Shown: positions 8,465 through 17,041, counted from the first letter of the stretch. The stretch: DNA of 49,632 nt from an uncultured Prevotellaceae bacterium (GCA_900316975.1 ONFA01000042.1:1-49632), one strand, 5' to 3'. The notes: generated by a model not told the origin, from the sequence alone. Translations and numbers: made by a program.

Positions 8465-9538
8465 TCAGAACGTAAAGTCGGTTTTCTCCACACCTTCGCC
8501 ATAGATGGTTCGGAAGTCGTCGCGCATGGAGATGACATGGTAGCCTGCTTCGCGCCACTGCTCTCCCAACGAGAGTGCTTTGTCGCGGTTGGCGTGGTCA
8601 CGGGCATCATCGTCGGCTATCAGCATGAAGGCGGCAGACTTGAGAGGATTGCTCAGGCAGTAGTTATGCATGGCACAGTCGCCACCACTGTTTCCAAACG
8701 AGAGGACGGGCACCTTGCCTATCTCCTGACTGATTTGAAGGACTTTGTTGGTCTTCAGGTTCTTGATGATGAGTTCGTCCGTGCGGACAAGGTCTTCTTC
8801 CTTACCCATCGTGTAGTTGACACCTGCTTCAGTGCCTTGGCTGGTGGAGCGGAGTTTCACGTCCATGCCAATCACGCGGTTGGGCTTGATGCCAATAGGT
8901 TCAACCAATGCACGGCAGATGAAGCGGTCAGAACCTGAAACAACATAATAGGTGAAGCCATTCGCCTCCAGATAGTCAAATACTTGCAGCATAGGCTGAT
9001 AGAAACCCTGTCCGTAGGTCATGCCCGTGAATCCGTTTGCCTGCTGGGCTGCATACGCTTTAACGTAGGCATCAAACTCGGCGAGTGTCATGCCAGCGTA
9101 TGCTTTTGCTGCCGCCTGAGCATGTTTCATGTCGAAATGGTCGGGCAATTTCTTACCATCCCTGACAAAGTCGCGGATTTCCTGCGCCGTCTCCTTCACG
9201 TCTTCAGGGGCGATGTCCTTATAGGCAGCATCTTCCAGCACACGGTACTCCAGCAGGTTGTACTCGAAATAGGTGGGATAGAGTTCGCCCACAAAAGTGC
9301 CGTCCATGTCGAATGTGGCGATGCGGTCTTCCTCCTTAATAAAATTCGGGGAGTTCGGATTGGTTACGTCTTCCACGTATGCTTTCAGTGCAGTCAAGGC
9401 TTCACAAGTATTCCATTGCGTGAAATAGTCCTTCTTGACTGGATTCACGACGTTGTCATCGTCTTTCGAACACGAAGTGAACACGGTAGTGCCGCAAATC
9501 AAGGTGGCGGCAAGCACCCAAGTAAGAAATTTTTTCAT
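8465..9538 (-). CDS. HAD-superfamily lipoprotein phosphatase
   Basis: 357 residues. A signal peptide ends in a lipobox (VFTSC, Cys 23). The mature part carries the haloacid dehalogenase motifs in order: motif I FDMDGT with the nucleophilic Asp, motif II VVSGSD, a Lys-containing segment, and motif IV SFGNSGGDCAM. An alpha-helical cap sits between motifs I and II, as in phosphoserine-phosphatase-like members. It is probably a lipid-anchored, periplasm- or surface-facing phosphomonoesterase; the substrate is not deducible. It is a single gene, convergent with uxuB. Confidence 0.85.
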   Translation of the reverse strand: MKKFLTWVLAATLICGTTVFTSCSKDDDNVVNPVKKDYFTQWNTCEALTALKAYVEDVTNPNSPNFIKEEDRIATFDMDGTFVGELYPTYFEYNLLEYRVLEDAAYKDIAPEDVKETAQEIRDFVRDGKKLPDHFDMKHAQAAAKAYAGMTLAEFDAYVKAYAAQQANGFTGMTYGQGFYQPMLQVFDYLEANGFTYYVVSGSDRFICRALVEPIGIKPNRVIGMDVKLRSTSQGTEAGVNYTMGKEEDLVRTDELIIKNLKTNKVLQISQEIGKVPVLSFGNSGGDCAMHNYCLSNPLKSAAFMLIADDDARDHANRDKALSLGEQWREAGYHVISMRDDFRTIYGEGVEKTDFTF

Positions 9539-9875
9539 TGTTGTAGTATTAGTATGTATAAGTTTTGCAAGTGTCCGACTTTTTTCGGTTGTGCGGTTTT
9601 TTCCACCTTTTCATTTCTTTCACTCCTCATTTAGCACATTCCTAATTCCTCTCTCCCCTTGGAGGAGTTGGAGGGGGACTCCTCTCATTCCATTTGCAAA
9701 GTTACGACATAGAACAAACGCTGTCAAGTCTTTGTGTCACTTTTTTTGTTTTTCCCCTCATTTTTTTTGCCATGATGAAATGTCAAGGCAAAAGGCAGCC
9801 ATCGTATGCCCATACACACATCTGCCATAAACGGTTCGACACCTCCATCCATCCCAATGACGCTCCATCATCAAA

Positions 9876-9899
9876 GGTTAACAAGGTTAACTGGTTAAC
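9876..9899. repeat. Three GGTTAAC units
   Basis: GGTTAAC occurs at 9876-9882, 9885-9891 and 9893-9899. Each contains the palindrome GTTAAC. It may be a protein-binding array or simply a short repeat; there is no gene immediately beside it. Confidence 0.5.
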
Positions 9900-9987
9900 C
9901 ATTTTGTGTCTTTTCCTGATATTTCGGTTGATAACCATTCAGCGAAAGAACTTCCACCTGGCTTTTTTAAAACTAATTTGAATAATT

Positions 9988-10240
9988 AACGTCAGTTCGA
10001 TGAATTCCAACAAAAATAATTTATGACTCAAATTTCGGATATATTTTTACAACGGATTGCACGGATTATACGGATTTTTCGTCTTCCGAACCTTTAGCTC
10101 GACGAAGTCAAACTTAAATTTATGAGAAATTGGCTACGCCGAGCTGAAGGTTCGTGGCTAATTCATGAGAATTTATGTCCCCAATAAACACGAATTACCA
10201 TGAATTAACCACGAATTATTCATGAATTAAATTTTTCATG
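9988..10240. repeat. MITE-like intergenic repeat, copy 2
   Basis: Shares about 40 bp of left end with copy 1 (AACGTCAGTTCGATGAATTC and the following CAACAAAAATAATTTATGA). It carries an internal inverted repeat, CGAACCTTTAGCTCGACGA (from 10088) against CCGAGCTGAAGGTTCG (to 10154). The words TTCATGAATTAA are shared with copy 1, but the right tip GAATTCACGTTAA is missing, so this copy is diverged or truncated on the right. Confidence 0.55.
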
Positions 10241-10271
10241 ACTTACGAAAGTTGTGCACTGCCCTAAAAAA

Positions 10272-10308
10272 ATGTTCACCAGATGGTGTGAAACCAAGTG
10301 GTGAACAT
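10272..10308. terminator. Terminator of the exported-protein operon
   Basis: Perfect 10-bp stem ATGTTCACCA (10272-10281) / TGGTGAACAT (10299-10308), with an A-run on the left and T-run on the right. It can act in both directions and lies just beyond the stop of the minus-strand gene at 10333. Confidence 0.8.
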
Positions 10309-10332
10309 CTTTTTTGTTTTCGTGAGAGAGGC

Positions 10333-13143
10333 TTATCTTCTTCTGATGAAGACCTTGCGACGGTTCACGATGTAGTAGCCTTCTGCCAAGCCATCCAGAC
10401 TTTCAGCCTTGCTGCGCACCTTGATGCCTTGCAGGGTGTAGATGTCGGCAGGTGCCACGTTGGCACTGAACGAGGCGATGCCTACAGGGACGGAAACGGT
10501 CAACTTGCCATCCACATAGGTGATGTCGTAGTTGGCTGCTTCGGCACCGCTGATTGTGATGGTGTAGTCGCCAAGAGGCGAGTCGGGTGTGCCTTCCGTC
10601 GTGCAGACGGGTTGCACGGTGAGCACGCTCTCATCCTCACCGTTCTTCCAACCCTCAGCCTTCCATGTGAGCACAGGCATCTCTTCGTCCTGATGCACCT
10701 CGATGTCGTCGGCTGTGATGGTCAGTTTCGCCTTGGTGATGGTGAGAGTACCGTTCACATAGTTGTCGTTGTAGTTCGTCACGCCTCCCTTGCCAATCAC
10801 GATTGGATAGGTGCCGGCAGGTGCTCCTGCTGGAATATCACAGGTGATGGCAGGTGTTCCATCCAGCGTTGCGCCTTCCGATGTGAACTCGAAGGTTGGC
10901 AGTTCATCGCCATACTCAATCTCGTAACTCTTCGCCGTGATGGTGACAGGATCTGCTGCCGCAATGGTCAGCGTACCCTTCACGAAGGTCAGTTCGTAGT
11001 TCTGGGCTTCCGCACCACTCACCGTGATGTCGTACGTGCCAATCTCACTGGCAGATGTTGCCGTTGTCGCAATGGTTGCCTGCGTGGTCAGCACCTCTGC
11101 AGTCTCCTCATTCTTGAAGCCTTCATACTCCATCTCAAAGGCAGGAAGTTCCTCTCCTTGCTTGATGGTGTAGTCTTTTGCCTTAATCGTAAGTGGAGCC
11201 TTGGTGATGATGAGTTTACCAGACTTCAGCGTCACATAAGAGTTGGTGATACCGCTACCATCGATGCTGACAGTGTACTCTCCCACTCCTGATGCCGCAG
11301 TTGCTTCAGTGGTGAATGCCACTTCGCCTGCCACAGTTGCACCCTTCGTGCTATACGTGAAGGTCGGATTCTCCTCACCATACGCACGGGTAGCGTCAAT
11401 GACTGCCAATTCGATAGGTTGAGCCACCTTGATGGTGATGTCGCCGTCTGCTGTTGCACCATAAACCAGTACATAAACCGTAGCCGTTGGCATCTTCATC
11501 ACGAGCACATCCTTCTCATTGATAGTCTTCGCTTCTGGCGTAATCTTATTGCCATCAGCATCGTAGAAGTCAATCTTCGCATCAACCTCTGTAGTAATCT
11601 CCCAGTGGAGCGAGTCACCCACAGCACCAGAATAACTGAAGCCCTGCACATCTCCTCCCTTAGGAACTGCCTTCGTGTCGCTCACCTCATTGTTGAGTGC
11701 CACAAAGGCTGGGTCAACTGTGAAACTCATGTTCTCCAGAGTTTCAACGTATGCCTCGGAGCCAACCTCTTCATTGTTGAACACCTGGAAGCCCACTGTG
11801 ACAGTTTCTGTAGTGATGACCTTCTTTTGAGTAGCATCGAATACATACTCTTCAGAAATGGTTCGTGGCTTCAAATCATCCAATGGGATGACGATGTCAT
11901 TCTTGTCGATGCTTGCCTGTGCAGGATCAATAGCGATGCGTGTACGTGGCTCGTCATTGAACCAGTAGTCAATCGCAATTAGATTAGCATCCTCCACTAT
12001 CTTCTTCACGAAGAAACTCTTATAGACAACTGCTGAAGGATATCCAGCCTTGTCAATAGTACGATAGTTGAAGGTATGCATACCCACACCACGATCAGTG
12101 ATGTCGATGTCAAGGTTCACTACACCATCAGCAGGCACTTCGGCACTCTTGCGGCTATCAAACTCGTCGTCAATCCAGTACTCGTAAGTCACCAAAGCGT
12201 TGTCACCCTCCAATTGCTCCAGAACTATAAAGTTCTTCGTCAATACAGAACTGACCTTACCCACCTCATCAATGACACGAATAGCAATATTGTGTAAACC
12301 TGGATTCAAAGCAGAGAGGTCATAGTCAAACTCGACCACACCAGTTGCTGGCACAGTTCCACTCTTGCGCTCGTCAAACTGCTGGTCAATCCAGTACTCG
12401 TAGGTCTTCAGCGGGTTCAGGCCCGATGCCGTAGTCTCCAACTTAATGAAGTTCTTCGTCAACGCCGAACTAACCCTGCCTACTGCATCAATCACACGAA
12501 TGGTGACATTATGCAGTCCATAATCCAGAGCCGTGATGTCCTCATCAATGTTGACAATGCCTGTCGCATCGAGCGTTTCACTCTTGCGCTTGTCGAACTG
12601 CTGGTCAATCCAATACTCGTAAGTCTTCAGTGGATTCGTGCCTGTTGCTGTCGTCTCCAATTTGATGAAGTTCTTCGTCAACGCTGAACTTACCTTGCCA
12701 ACCGCATCAATCACACGAACGGTGACATTGTGCAGTCCATAGTTCAGAGTCGTCAAATCCTCTTCAAAACTGACGACACCGCTTGCTGGCACTGTTCCAC
12801 TCTTCCGTTTGTCAAACTGCTGATCAATCCAGTACTCGTAAGTATTCAAAGGATTGATGCCTGTTGACGTACTCTCCAATTTGATGAAGTTTTTCACGAG
12901 GGTTGAACTCGCCTGACCATTGCTATCGAAGACACGGAAGGCAATGCTGTGCAAACCATAGCCCATATCGGCAATGGAGATGGAGGAATCCCAAGTGCCT
13001 CCACTCATCGTTGCAGTTATACGACTGTCATATTGCTGGTCAAACCAGTACTCACACTTCGTGACGGAGGGGTCTTGAGCCGTCGCCGTCAAGCAACAGA
13101 GCAATGTCAGCAAGGACAGTCCTAATTGTTTCGTTCTGTTCAT
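10333..13143 (-). CDS. Large exported protein with tandem repeats and MBG domains
   Basis: 936 residues from ATG 13143, chosen because it opens directly into a signal peptide (MNRTKQLGLSLLTLLCC...ATAQ). Residues 30-395 hold about five 73-residue repeats of the type YEYWIDQQFD...GLHNVTVRVIDAVGKVSSALTKNFIKLE, and a sixth degenerate start (IDYWFNDE). A linker domain follows, then four MBG-type Ig-like modules (AYGEENPTFTYS, KQGEELPAFEMEYEGF, EYGDELPTFEFTSEG, HQDEEMPVLTWKAEGW). The C-terminus (YTLQGIKV...EGYYIVNRRKVFIRRR) resembles the conserved tail of many Prevotella exported proteins, possibly a sorting or anchoring signal. Its start is 23 nt from the preceding gene, with which it should be co-transcribed. 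The function is probably adhesive or structural, by inference. Confidence 0.85.
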   Translation of the reverse strand: MNRTKQLGLSLLTLLCCLTATAQDPSVTKCEYWFDQQYDSRITATMSGGTWDSSISIADMGYGLHSIAFRVFDSNGQASSTLVKNFIKLESTSTGINPLNTYEYWIDQQFDKRKSGTVPASGVVSFEEDLTTLNYGLHNVTVRVIDAVGKVSSALTKNFIKLETTATGTNPLKTYEYWIDQQFDKRKSETLDATGIVNIDEDITALDYGLHNVTIRVIDAVGRVSSALTKNFIKLETTASGLNPLKTYEYWIDQQFDERKSGTVPATGVVEFDYDLSALNPGLHNIAIRVIDEVGKVSSVLTKNFIVLEQLEGDNALVTYEYWIDDEFDSRKSAEVPADGVVNLDIDITDRGVGMHTFNYRTIDKAGYPSAVVYKSFFVKKIVEDANLIAIDYWFNDEPRTRIAIDPAQASIDKNDIVIPLDDLKPRTISEEYVFDATQKKVITTETVTVGFQVFNNEEVGSEAYVETLENMSFTVDPAFVALNNEVSDTKAVPKGGDVQGFSYSGAVGDSLHWEITTEVDAKIDFYDADGNKITPEAKTINEKDVLVMKMPTATVYVLVYGATADGDITIKVAQPIELAVIDATRAYGEENPTFTYSTKGATVAGEVAFTTEATAASGVGEYTVSIDGSGITNSYVTLKSGKLIITKAPLTIKAKDYTIKQGEELPAFEMEYEGFKNEETAEVLTTQATIATTATSASEIGTYDITVSGAEAQNYELTFVKGTLTIAAADPVTITAKSYEIEYGDELPTFEFTSEGATLDGTPAITCDIPAGAPAGTYPIVIGKGGVTNYNDNYVNGTLTITKAKLTITADDIEVHQDEEMPVLTWKAEGWKNGEDESVLTVQPVCTTEGTPDSPLGDYTITISGAEAANYDITYVDGKLTVSVPVGIASFSANVAPADIYTLQGIKVRSKAESLDGLAEGYYIVNRRKVFIRRR
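12184..12840 (-). repeat. 219-bp tandem repeats inside the exported-protein gene
   Basis: Three successive 219-bp units (12622-12840, 12403-12621, 12184-12402) encode 73-residue modules and stay highly similar at the DNA level, for example CCAGTACTCGTA at equivalent places. Less similar units lie on both sides. Such arrays can expand or contract by recombination without breaking the frame. Confidence 0.75.
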
Positions 13144-13165
13144 TGTCTGTCTCTGTTTTGTGTGA

Positions 13166-14197
13166 TTACTCAATTGGACGAGCCTCAGCCTTGATAGACA
13201 CCTTCAATGTGCCAGGAGTTGTCTTGGCATCAACTGAAGTGCTGAGAATACGTGGAGTAGCTGGGATAGGATTCCAAGGGAAGTTACCACCTGTCACACC
13301 ACAAGGTGTACCATCTACACCTACATAGGCTGTCGGATTCTTAAGCACCCATGTACGAGGTTTGCCTTCTGTATCTGCATAGTTCAAATTATCTTGACCG
13401 TCTGCAAACAAAGCTTCCCATTTTGTCCAAGCAGAACCTTGGTAATAATTGCCTTGACACAAATTCTGATCACTATTTCTCAGAAGCCCCTCATATCCTA
13501 CATTATTATAACAGGTGGCTCCTGCATCAATTGCATAATAAGAATGATTCATTATATTATCTGAGTACATATAAGAACCATTGTGCCCATCATTTCCAAA
13601 CATTATACAATGAGTAATCGTCACACTACTACCCGCAGCAAAACCTCTGACATATCTGAATAAGCAATTAGACACAAGAAATCCTGTTCCCTTATTATTC
13701 TCCCCTCCAATATCATACCTAAAGTAGCACTGTCTTACAATCGTATTATTGGTCTCCACTCTTTGAAGGATTGAATTGAAACTACATTTCACGATTTCCG
13801 TGTTTTCTATCTTCTGTGTACCAGACAAGATAACATCATTAACAAAATAAACACCTTCAATACGTATTACAGGAACAGCCTCAACTGTACTCACGATGTT
13901 CAGATGACCATTGACACGTGTTTCACCAATATTATTGTCAAGATCTGATTGGAAGCCAGCACCATATATCTTCATGCTCTTTGAGATATTTCCAGGATTG
14001 CTAAAGGCTCCAGGTGACAAGGTGATAATACCTCCTGCATCAGGTGCAGCAGTCACGGCATCCTTAAATGCATCAAATCCATAGAACACTGTAGTGGTCT
14101 CACCTGCTTGAAGAGTTGCGGACACACCGTCTGAAAGTTGTGCATGGGCTAACAATGTGCCAACCAATGCAACTACAAAAAGGAAAAATTTTTTCAT
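13166..14197 (-). CDS. Exported right-handed beta-helix protein
   Basis: 343 residues. The start at 14197 gives the signal peptide MKKFFLFVVALVGTLLAHA, and the frame open further upstream has no signal. The early part (FYGFDAFKDAVTAAPDAGGIITLSPGAF) and the later repeated beta turns (IRIEGVYFVND, IENTEIVKCSF, IVRQCYF, FLVSNCLF, VTITHCIMFGN) are typical of pectate-lyase-like parallel beta-helices. No catalytic signature is evident, so it may be a binding protein rather than an enzyme. It is first in the operon with the large MBG protein. The upstream -7 box and repeated motif suggest control by the adjacent AraC-type regulator. Confidence 0.8.
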   Translation of the reverse strand: MKKFFLFVVALVGTLLAHAQLSDGVSATLQAGETTTVFYGFDAFKDAVTAAPDAGGIITLSPGAFSNPGNISKSMKIYGAGFQSDLDNNIGETRVNGHLNIVSTVEAVPVIRIEGVYFVNDVILSGTQKIENTEIVKCSFNSILQRVETNNTIVRQCYFRYDIGGENNKGTGFLVSNCLFRYVRGFAAGSSVTITHCIMFGNDGHNGSYMYSDNIMNHSYYAIDAGATCYNNVGYEGLLRNSDQNLCQGNYYQGSAWTKWEALFADGQDNLNYADTEGKPRTWVLKNPTAYVGVDGTPCGVTGGNFPWNPIPATPRILSTSVDAKTTPGTLKVSIKAEARPIE

Positions 14198-14248
14198 AAT
14201 GCTGATAGGTTTTAATGTTAATAATAGAGAAAAACAATTCGCGGGGGG

Positions 14249-14256
14249 CAAATTTA
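14249..14256 (-). promoter_or_regulatory. -7 box of the beta-helix/MBG operon
   Basis: Minus-strand TAAATTTG, 52 nt before the start codon, with no TTG 19 nt upstream. The repeated TCTCATATTC motif begins 23 nt upstream, where an activator would contact polymerase. Confidence 0.5.
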
Positions 14257-14278
14257 ATCAATAAAATGGAAAAAGGTG

Positions 14279-14354
14279 TCTCATATTCACAGAAATGCAT
14301 TCTCATATTCACAGAAAATGAGGTGTAGAAGCATTTTCATCGTGGAATATGAGA
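14279..14354. promoter_or_regulatory. Repeated regulator-site candidate
   Basis: A 17-bp direct repeat TCTCATATTCACAGAAA occurs at 14279-14295 and 14301-14317 (22-bp period, about two helical turns). A third, inverted TCTCATATTC core is at about 14345-14354. It lies between the exported-protein operon and the AraC-type regulator gene. Paired direct repeats just upstream of -33 are how AraC-family activators usually bind. Confidence 0.55.
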
Positions 14355-14400
14355 AAAAGGGAGGAAAATGCAGAAATTTTCATCAAAATTGAACACACCA

Positions 14401-14433
14401 TTTGCATTTATAACGCCATTATAATTATCTTTG
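14401..14433 (+). promoter_or_regulatory. Promoter of the AraC-type regulator
   Basis: TTTG (14401-14404), 21 nt, TATCTTTG (14426-14433). Transcription should start near 14440. This rules out the in-frame TTG at 14431 as the start and supports ATG 14461. Confidence 0.6.
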
Positions 14434-14460
14434 CATAAAATTACACTTACTACTTGTAGC

Positions 14461-15801
14461 ATGATAAAGACTCTGATCATATCACTGCCGATGCTCGTAT
14501 GCACCTTCTGGTCAATTTTGCTGTTGATAGATTGGCGAGAACAAAGAACACGAGCCAAAGCGCGGATGCTGGCATTCATGGTGGTGGCAACCACACTGTA
14601 TGCATGCCATTTCGTCTTCTTCAACCACCTGTACGGATGGATGCCTGTCACCGATGCCATCTACTGCATGACGAACCTGTCGGTGTTTCCCCTCTATTAC
14701 CTTTACATCAAGGAGGTGACAGAGGAACAAAACCAGAAGCATTGGCAAGTGACACTGCTGATACCTGCCTTGCTGGCTGGGGCAACCACCGGAACGCTCT
14801 ACACCCTCATGGACACCCAAGAGGCACAGTCGTTCATCAGCACTTTCCTCTATCAAGGCAGCACAGAAGGGCTTGACAGCCTCGCCTGGGCACAAGCCAT
14901 CACACACATCTGCGTCAAAATCATCTTCGCCCTTCAGATTCCACTCATTTTGATGAAGGGCATCCAGAAAATCAAACGCTTTGACAAGATGGTGGAGACG
15001 AACTATGCCGACACGGAGTTCCGCAAGATGTATATGACAAAGACCATCCTGGTGCTGTTCATCGTGGCTTGCATCATCAGCTTCACCGCCAACTTCTTTG
15101 GCAAGGAGTATTTCGATACTGCCCCGTGGCTCGTAGCCATCCCGTCGGTGACTTTCTCCACCCTGCTCTTCCTGCTGGGCTATGCCGGGCACAAGCAGGA
15201 CTTCACCATCAACCGCCTGATACTGGAAACTGCCTGTGACGTCACACCTTCAGCCTACACGGGAGCCTCCCCTGCACAAGAACAAGAAAAAGCAGGAGCA
15301 GACGAAACCGCCGAATGGGCTGCAAACACCAAGGAAGCCTCCACTCCTAAAGAAGAAAGGAGATACAACATCGGAAAATCCAAAAGGAACATCGCAGAGA
15401 CCATAGAAACGGAACGTCTCTTCCTGCAACAGGACTTGAAAATCAACGACATCGCGAAGTTGCTACGCACGAACCGCGATTACATCTACCAAGCCATCAA
15501 CGTCAGAATGGGCATGTCGTTCTCTGAGTATATCAATCGGTTGCGCGTGAACTACGCCACTCAGTTGATGAAGGACACCCCCGAAATGTCCACCAATGAG
15601 GTCGCTTTCCGTTCAGGATTTTCCTCTCTTGCCTCTTTCTACCGCAACTTCAAAACCTACCAGAACTGTCCGCCGCTGACCTACAAGAGAGTGAACACAC
15701 CGCAAGACAAACTCAAAGACCTTACGAAAATAGTTCCTGAAGAATCTCCAAAGACTTCAGTTCAGGGAAGCCAGGAACATGCAGACGATAATACTCGTTG
15801 A
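14461..15801 (+). CDS. Membrane-bound AraC-family regulator
   Basis: 446 residues. The N-terminal half has about seven hydrophobic segments (from LIISLPMLVCTFWSILLLI to ATPWLVAIPSVTFSTLLFLLGYAG-like stretches around residues 5-250). A charged linker follows, and then a C-terminal AraC-type double helix-turn-helix (DLKINDIAKLLRTNRDYIYQAIN and MSTNEVAFRSGFSSLASFYRNF). This layout, a membrane sensor fused to an AraC DNA-binding domain, is common in Bacteroidetes. The gene is divergent from the beta-helix/MBG operon, with repeated sites between, so it probably activates that operon in response to an envelope or external signal. Its last 80 bp overlap the 3' end of recO on the other strand. Confidence 0.85.
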   Translation: MIKTLIISLPMLVCTFWSILLLIDWREQRTRAKARMLAFMVVATTLYACHFVFFNHLYGWMPVTDAIYCMTNLSVFPLYYLYIKEVTEEQNQKHWQVTLLIPALLAGATTGTLYTLMDTQEAQSFISTFLYQGSTEGLDSLAWAQAITHICVKIIFALQIPLILMKGIQKIKRFDKMVETNYADTEFRKMYMTKTILVLFIVACIISFTANFFGKEYFDTAPWLVAIPSVTFSTLLFLLGYAGHKQDFTINRLILETACDVTPSAYTGASPAQEQEKAGADETAEWAANTKEASTPKEERRYNIGKSKRNIAETIETERLFLQQDLKINDIAKLLRTNRDYIYQAINVRMGMSFSEYINRLRVNYATQLMKDTPEMSTNEVAFRSGFSSLASFYRNFKTYQNCPPLTYKRVNTPQDKLKDLTKIVPEESPKTSVQGSQEHADDNTR

Positions 15802-16573
15802 GCACGTGAAGGATGCGCTGCCGTTCCCGACGGGAGAGACGGAAGAGGTGCATGGTGGGATAGTTCATGCGGAAAAGCACAGGGAGCACTCGCGCCTCCT
15901 CATTTCGCAAAAAATGAGCATGGGAAGGCTGACGGTCACAATAAGTACCCGCCAAAAGATCGAAATATAGTTGAGAGTTGACAGTTGAAAGTTGAAAGTG
16001 GACAGTTGACAGTGGAGAGTTGACAGTTGACAGTGGAGAGTTGACAGCTGAGAGTGGAGAGTTAGGGTTAAGGTTAAGGTTAGGGTTAAGGTTACCGCTA
16101 ACGTCAAGGTTAGGGTAAATGCCGATGAATCGACTGAGGTGCATGAGGAAGGCGAGGTGGAAATTGGCTATTGAGGCAGGAGAATCAGCCAAGTCGAGCC
16201 ACTGAAGGGAAGATTCGATGTAACGATAAAGAGGTGTATTCTCCTTTTCTTCTCGCAGGGCTGCTGAAAGGAACTCTGCAAGAAAAAGAGCCAACGTCGA
16301 TTTGATGGGCGAGAAAGGGAGGTCTATATAATTATAATAGGTACGCACGTCGGAAGGACGAGGAAGTTTTCCGCCATTCGGAAGTAACTCGGCACTGAAC
16401 TCCACCATAGACAGAGGCTGCCAGAAGGACACACTTCGCACAGAGCGTTTGGCACGCGAAGTGGATGCCATGAACGACATGCGTCCATGACTCTCGGTGA
16501 AGAGGTCAACGATGATGGAGGTGTCGCCATACTTCACTGTCCGCAACACGATGCCCCGAAGTGTTTCTTGCAT
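15722..16573 (-). CDS. recO: DNA repair protein RecO, with low-complexity insertion
   Basis: 283 residues. RecO loads RecA at gaps together with RecF/RecR. The N-terminal OB-fold (GIVLRTVKYGDTSIIVDLFTE), the helical middle (SPIKSTLALFLAEFLSAAL) and the C-terminus (MNYPTMHLFRLSRRERQRILHVLNEYYRLH) are typical of Bacteroidales RecO. Residues about 158-202, between YPNLD and YFDLLAG, are instead a repetitive Ser/Asn/Leu/Pro tract (NPNLN, NSPLSTV repeats) encoded by simple repeats, and the usual zinc-type Cys region is not obvious. The insertion keeps the frame, so the protein is probably made, with an extra loop. The gene ends inside the 3' end of the AraC-type gene (80-bp convergent overlap). 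Confidence 0.88.
   Translation of the reverse strand: MQETLRGIVLRTVKYGDTSIIVDLFTESHGRMSFMASTSRAKRSVRSVSFWQPLSMVEFSAELLPNGGKLPRPSDVRTYYNYIDLPFSPIKSTLALFLAEFLSAALREEKENTPLYRYIESSLQWLDLADSPASIANFHLAFLMHLSRFIGIYPNLDVSGNLNPNLNLNPNSPLSAVNSPLSTVNSPLSTVHFQLSTVNSQLYFDLLAGTYCDRQPSHAHFLRNEEARVLPVLFRMNYPTMHLFRLSRRERQRILHVLNEYYRLHVPGFPELKSLEILQELFS
15968..16102. repeat. Simple-repeat tract inside recO
   Basis: About 135 bp of AGTTGACAGT / GGAGAGTTGACAG repeats running into telomere-like GGTTAAGGTTAGGGTTAAGG units. Such tracts are usually intergenic in Bacteroidetes. Here it is a multiple of three and free of stops in the recO frame. Confidence 0.8.
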
Positions 16574-16748
16574 AAATCTGTGTGCAAAAATAAGAAAAAG
16601 TTAGGAGTTAGGAGATAGGAGTCAGGAGTTTTTTGTGGGAGGACGTGAAAAAAGTGACGAAAAGTTTTGGCAGCCACGGAAAAAGTCGTACCGTTGGATA
16701 AGGCAGGCGGCATTTTAACACTAAAAATAAAAAAAAGTCTTGTTTTAT

Positions 16749-16779
16749 TTTGTAGTGTCTAAAATTTGCACTACCTTTG
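16749..16779 (+). promoter_or_regulatory. Promoter of tRNA-Glu
   Basis: TTTG (16749-16752), 19 nt, TACCTTTG (16772-16779): a full consensus match. The start is predicted near 16786, 25 nt before the tRNA. Nearby, 16603-16632 is a short TAGGAGT simple repeat. Confidence 0.75.
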
Positions 16780-16810
16780 CACTCGCAATTTGAAAAAGTT
16801 GCTTCAGGTT

Positions 16811-16885
16811 GGCCCGTTCGTCTATCGGCTAGGACGAGAGATTTTCATTCTCTAAAGAGGAGTTCGACTCTCCTACGGGCTACCA
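16811..16885 (+). tRNA. tRNA-Glu (UUC)
   Basis: A full cloverleaf can be drawn: acceptor stem GGCCCGT / ACGGGCT (first pair G-U), anticodon stem AGAGA / TCTCT around TTTTCAT with anticodon TTC, T arm AGGAG-TTCGACT-CTCCT, discriminator A and an encoded CCA at 16883-16885. It is followed directly by a terminator. Confidence 0.95.
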
Positions 16886-16907
16886 GCCCACACGCTGGGC
16901 GTTTTTT
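16886..16907 (+). terminator. Terminator of tRNA-Glu
   Basis: GCCCA-CACGC-TGGGC followed by GTTTTTT. A near copy of the CCA end plus hairpin (ACCAGCCCACGCGCTGGGCG) recurs at 16980-16999 without the T-run. Confidence 0.8.
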
Positions 16908-17041
16908 ATGTCTCGTCATCGGGACAGTCAAATCATGGAGATGGGTGCGAGGTCACAGCGCCATACCACATCGGACTCCACCAGCCCACGCGCTGGGCGA
17001 ATTTCAAAACAATTACAAACAACCCAAAAACAACTAAACAA

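Larger units (their letters stand above)
9539..10332. other. Intergenic region rich in repeats
   Basis: No gene was found in these 794 bases. They hold a C/G-rich hairpin at about 9649-9690 resembling the uxuA-uxuB repeat, three GGTTAAC units (9876-9899), the inverted copy (9937-9954) of an 18-bp string from 526-543, a copy of the MITE-like repeat (9988-10240) and a terminator (10272-10308). Confidence 0.65.

Noticed and set aside
16900..16980. A second intact tRNA gene between tRNA-Glu and rpsT
   Set aside because: Only the 3' end and hairpin are repeated; no anticodon arm or T arm can be formed.
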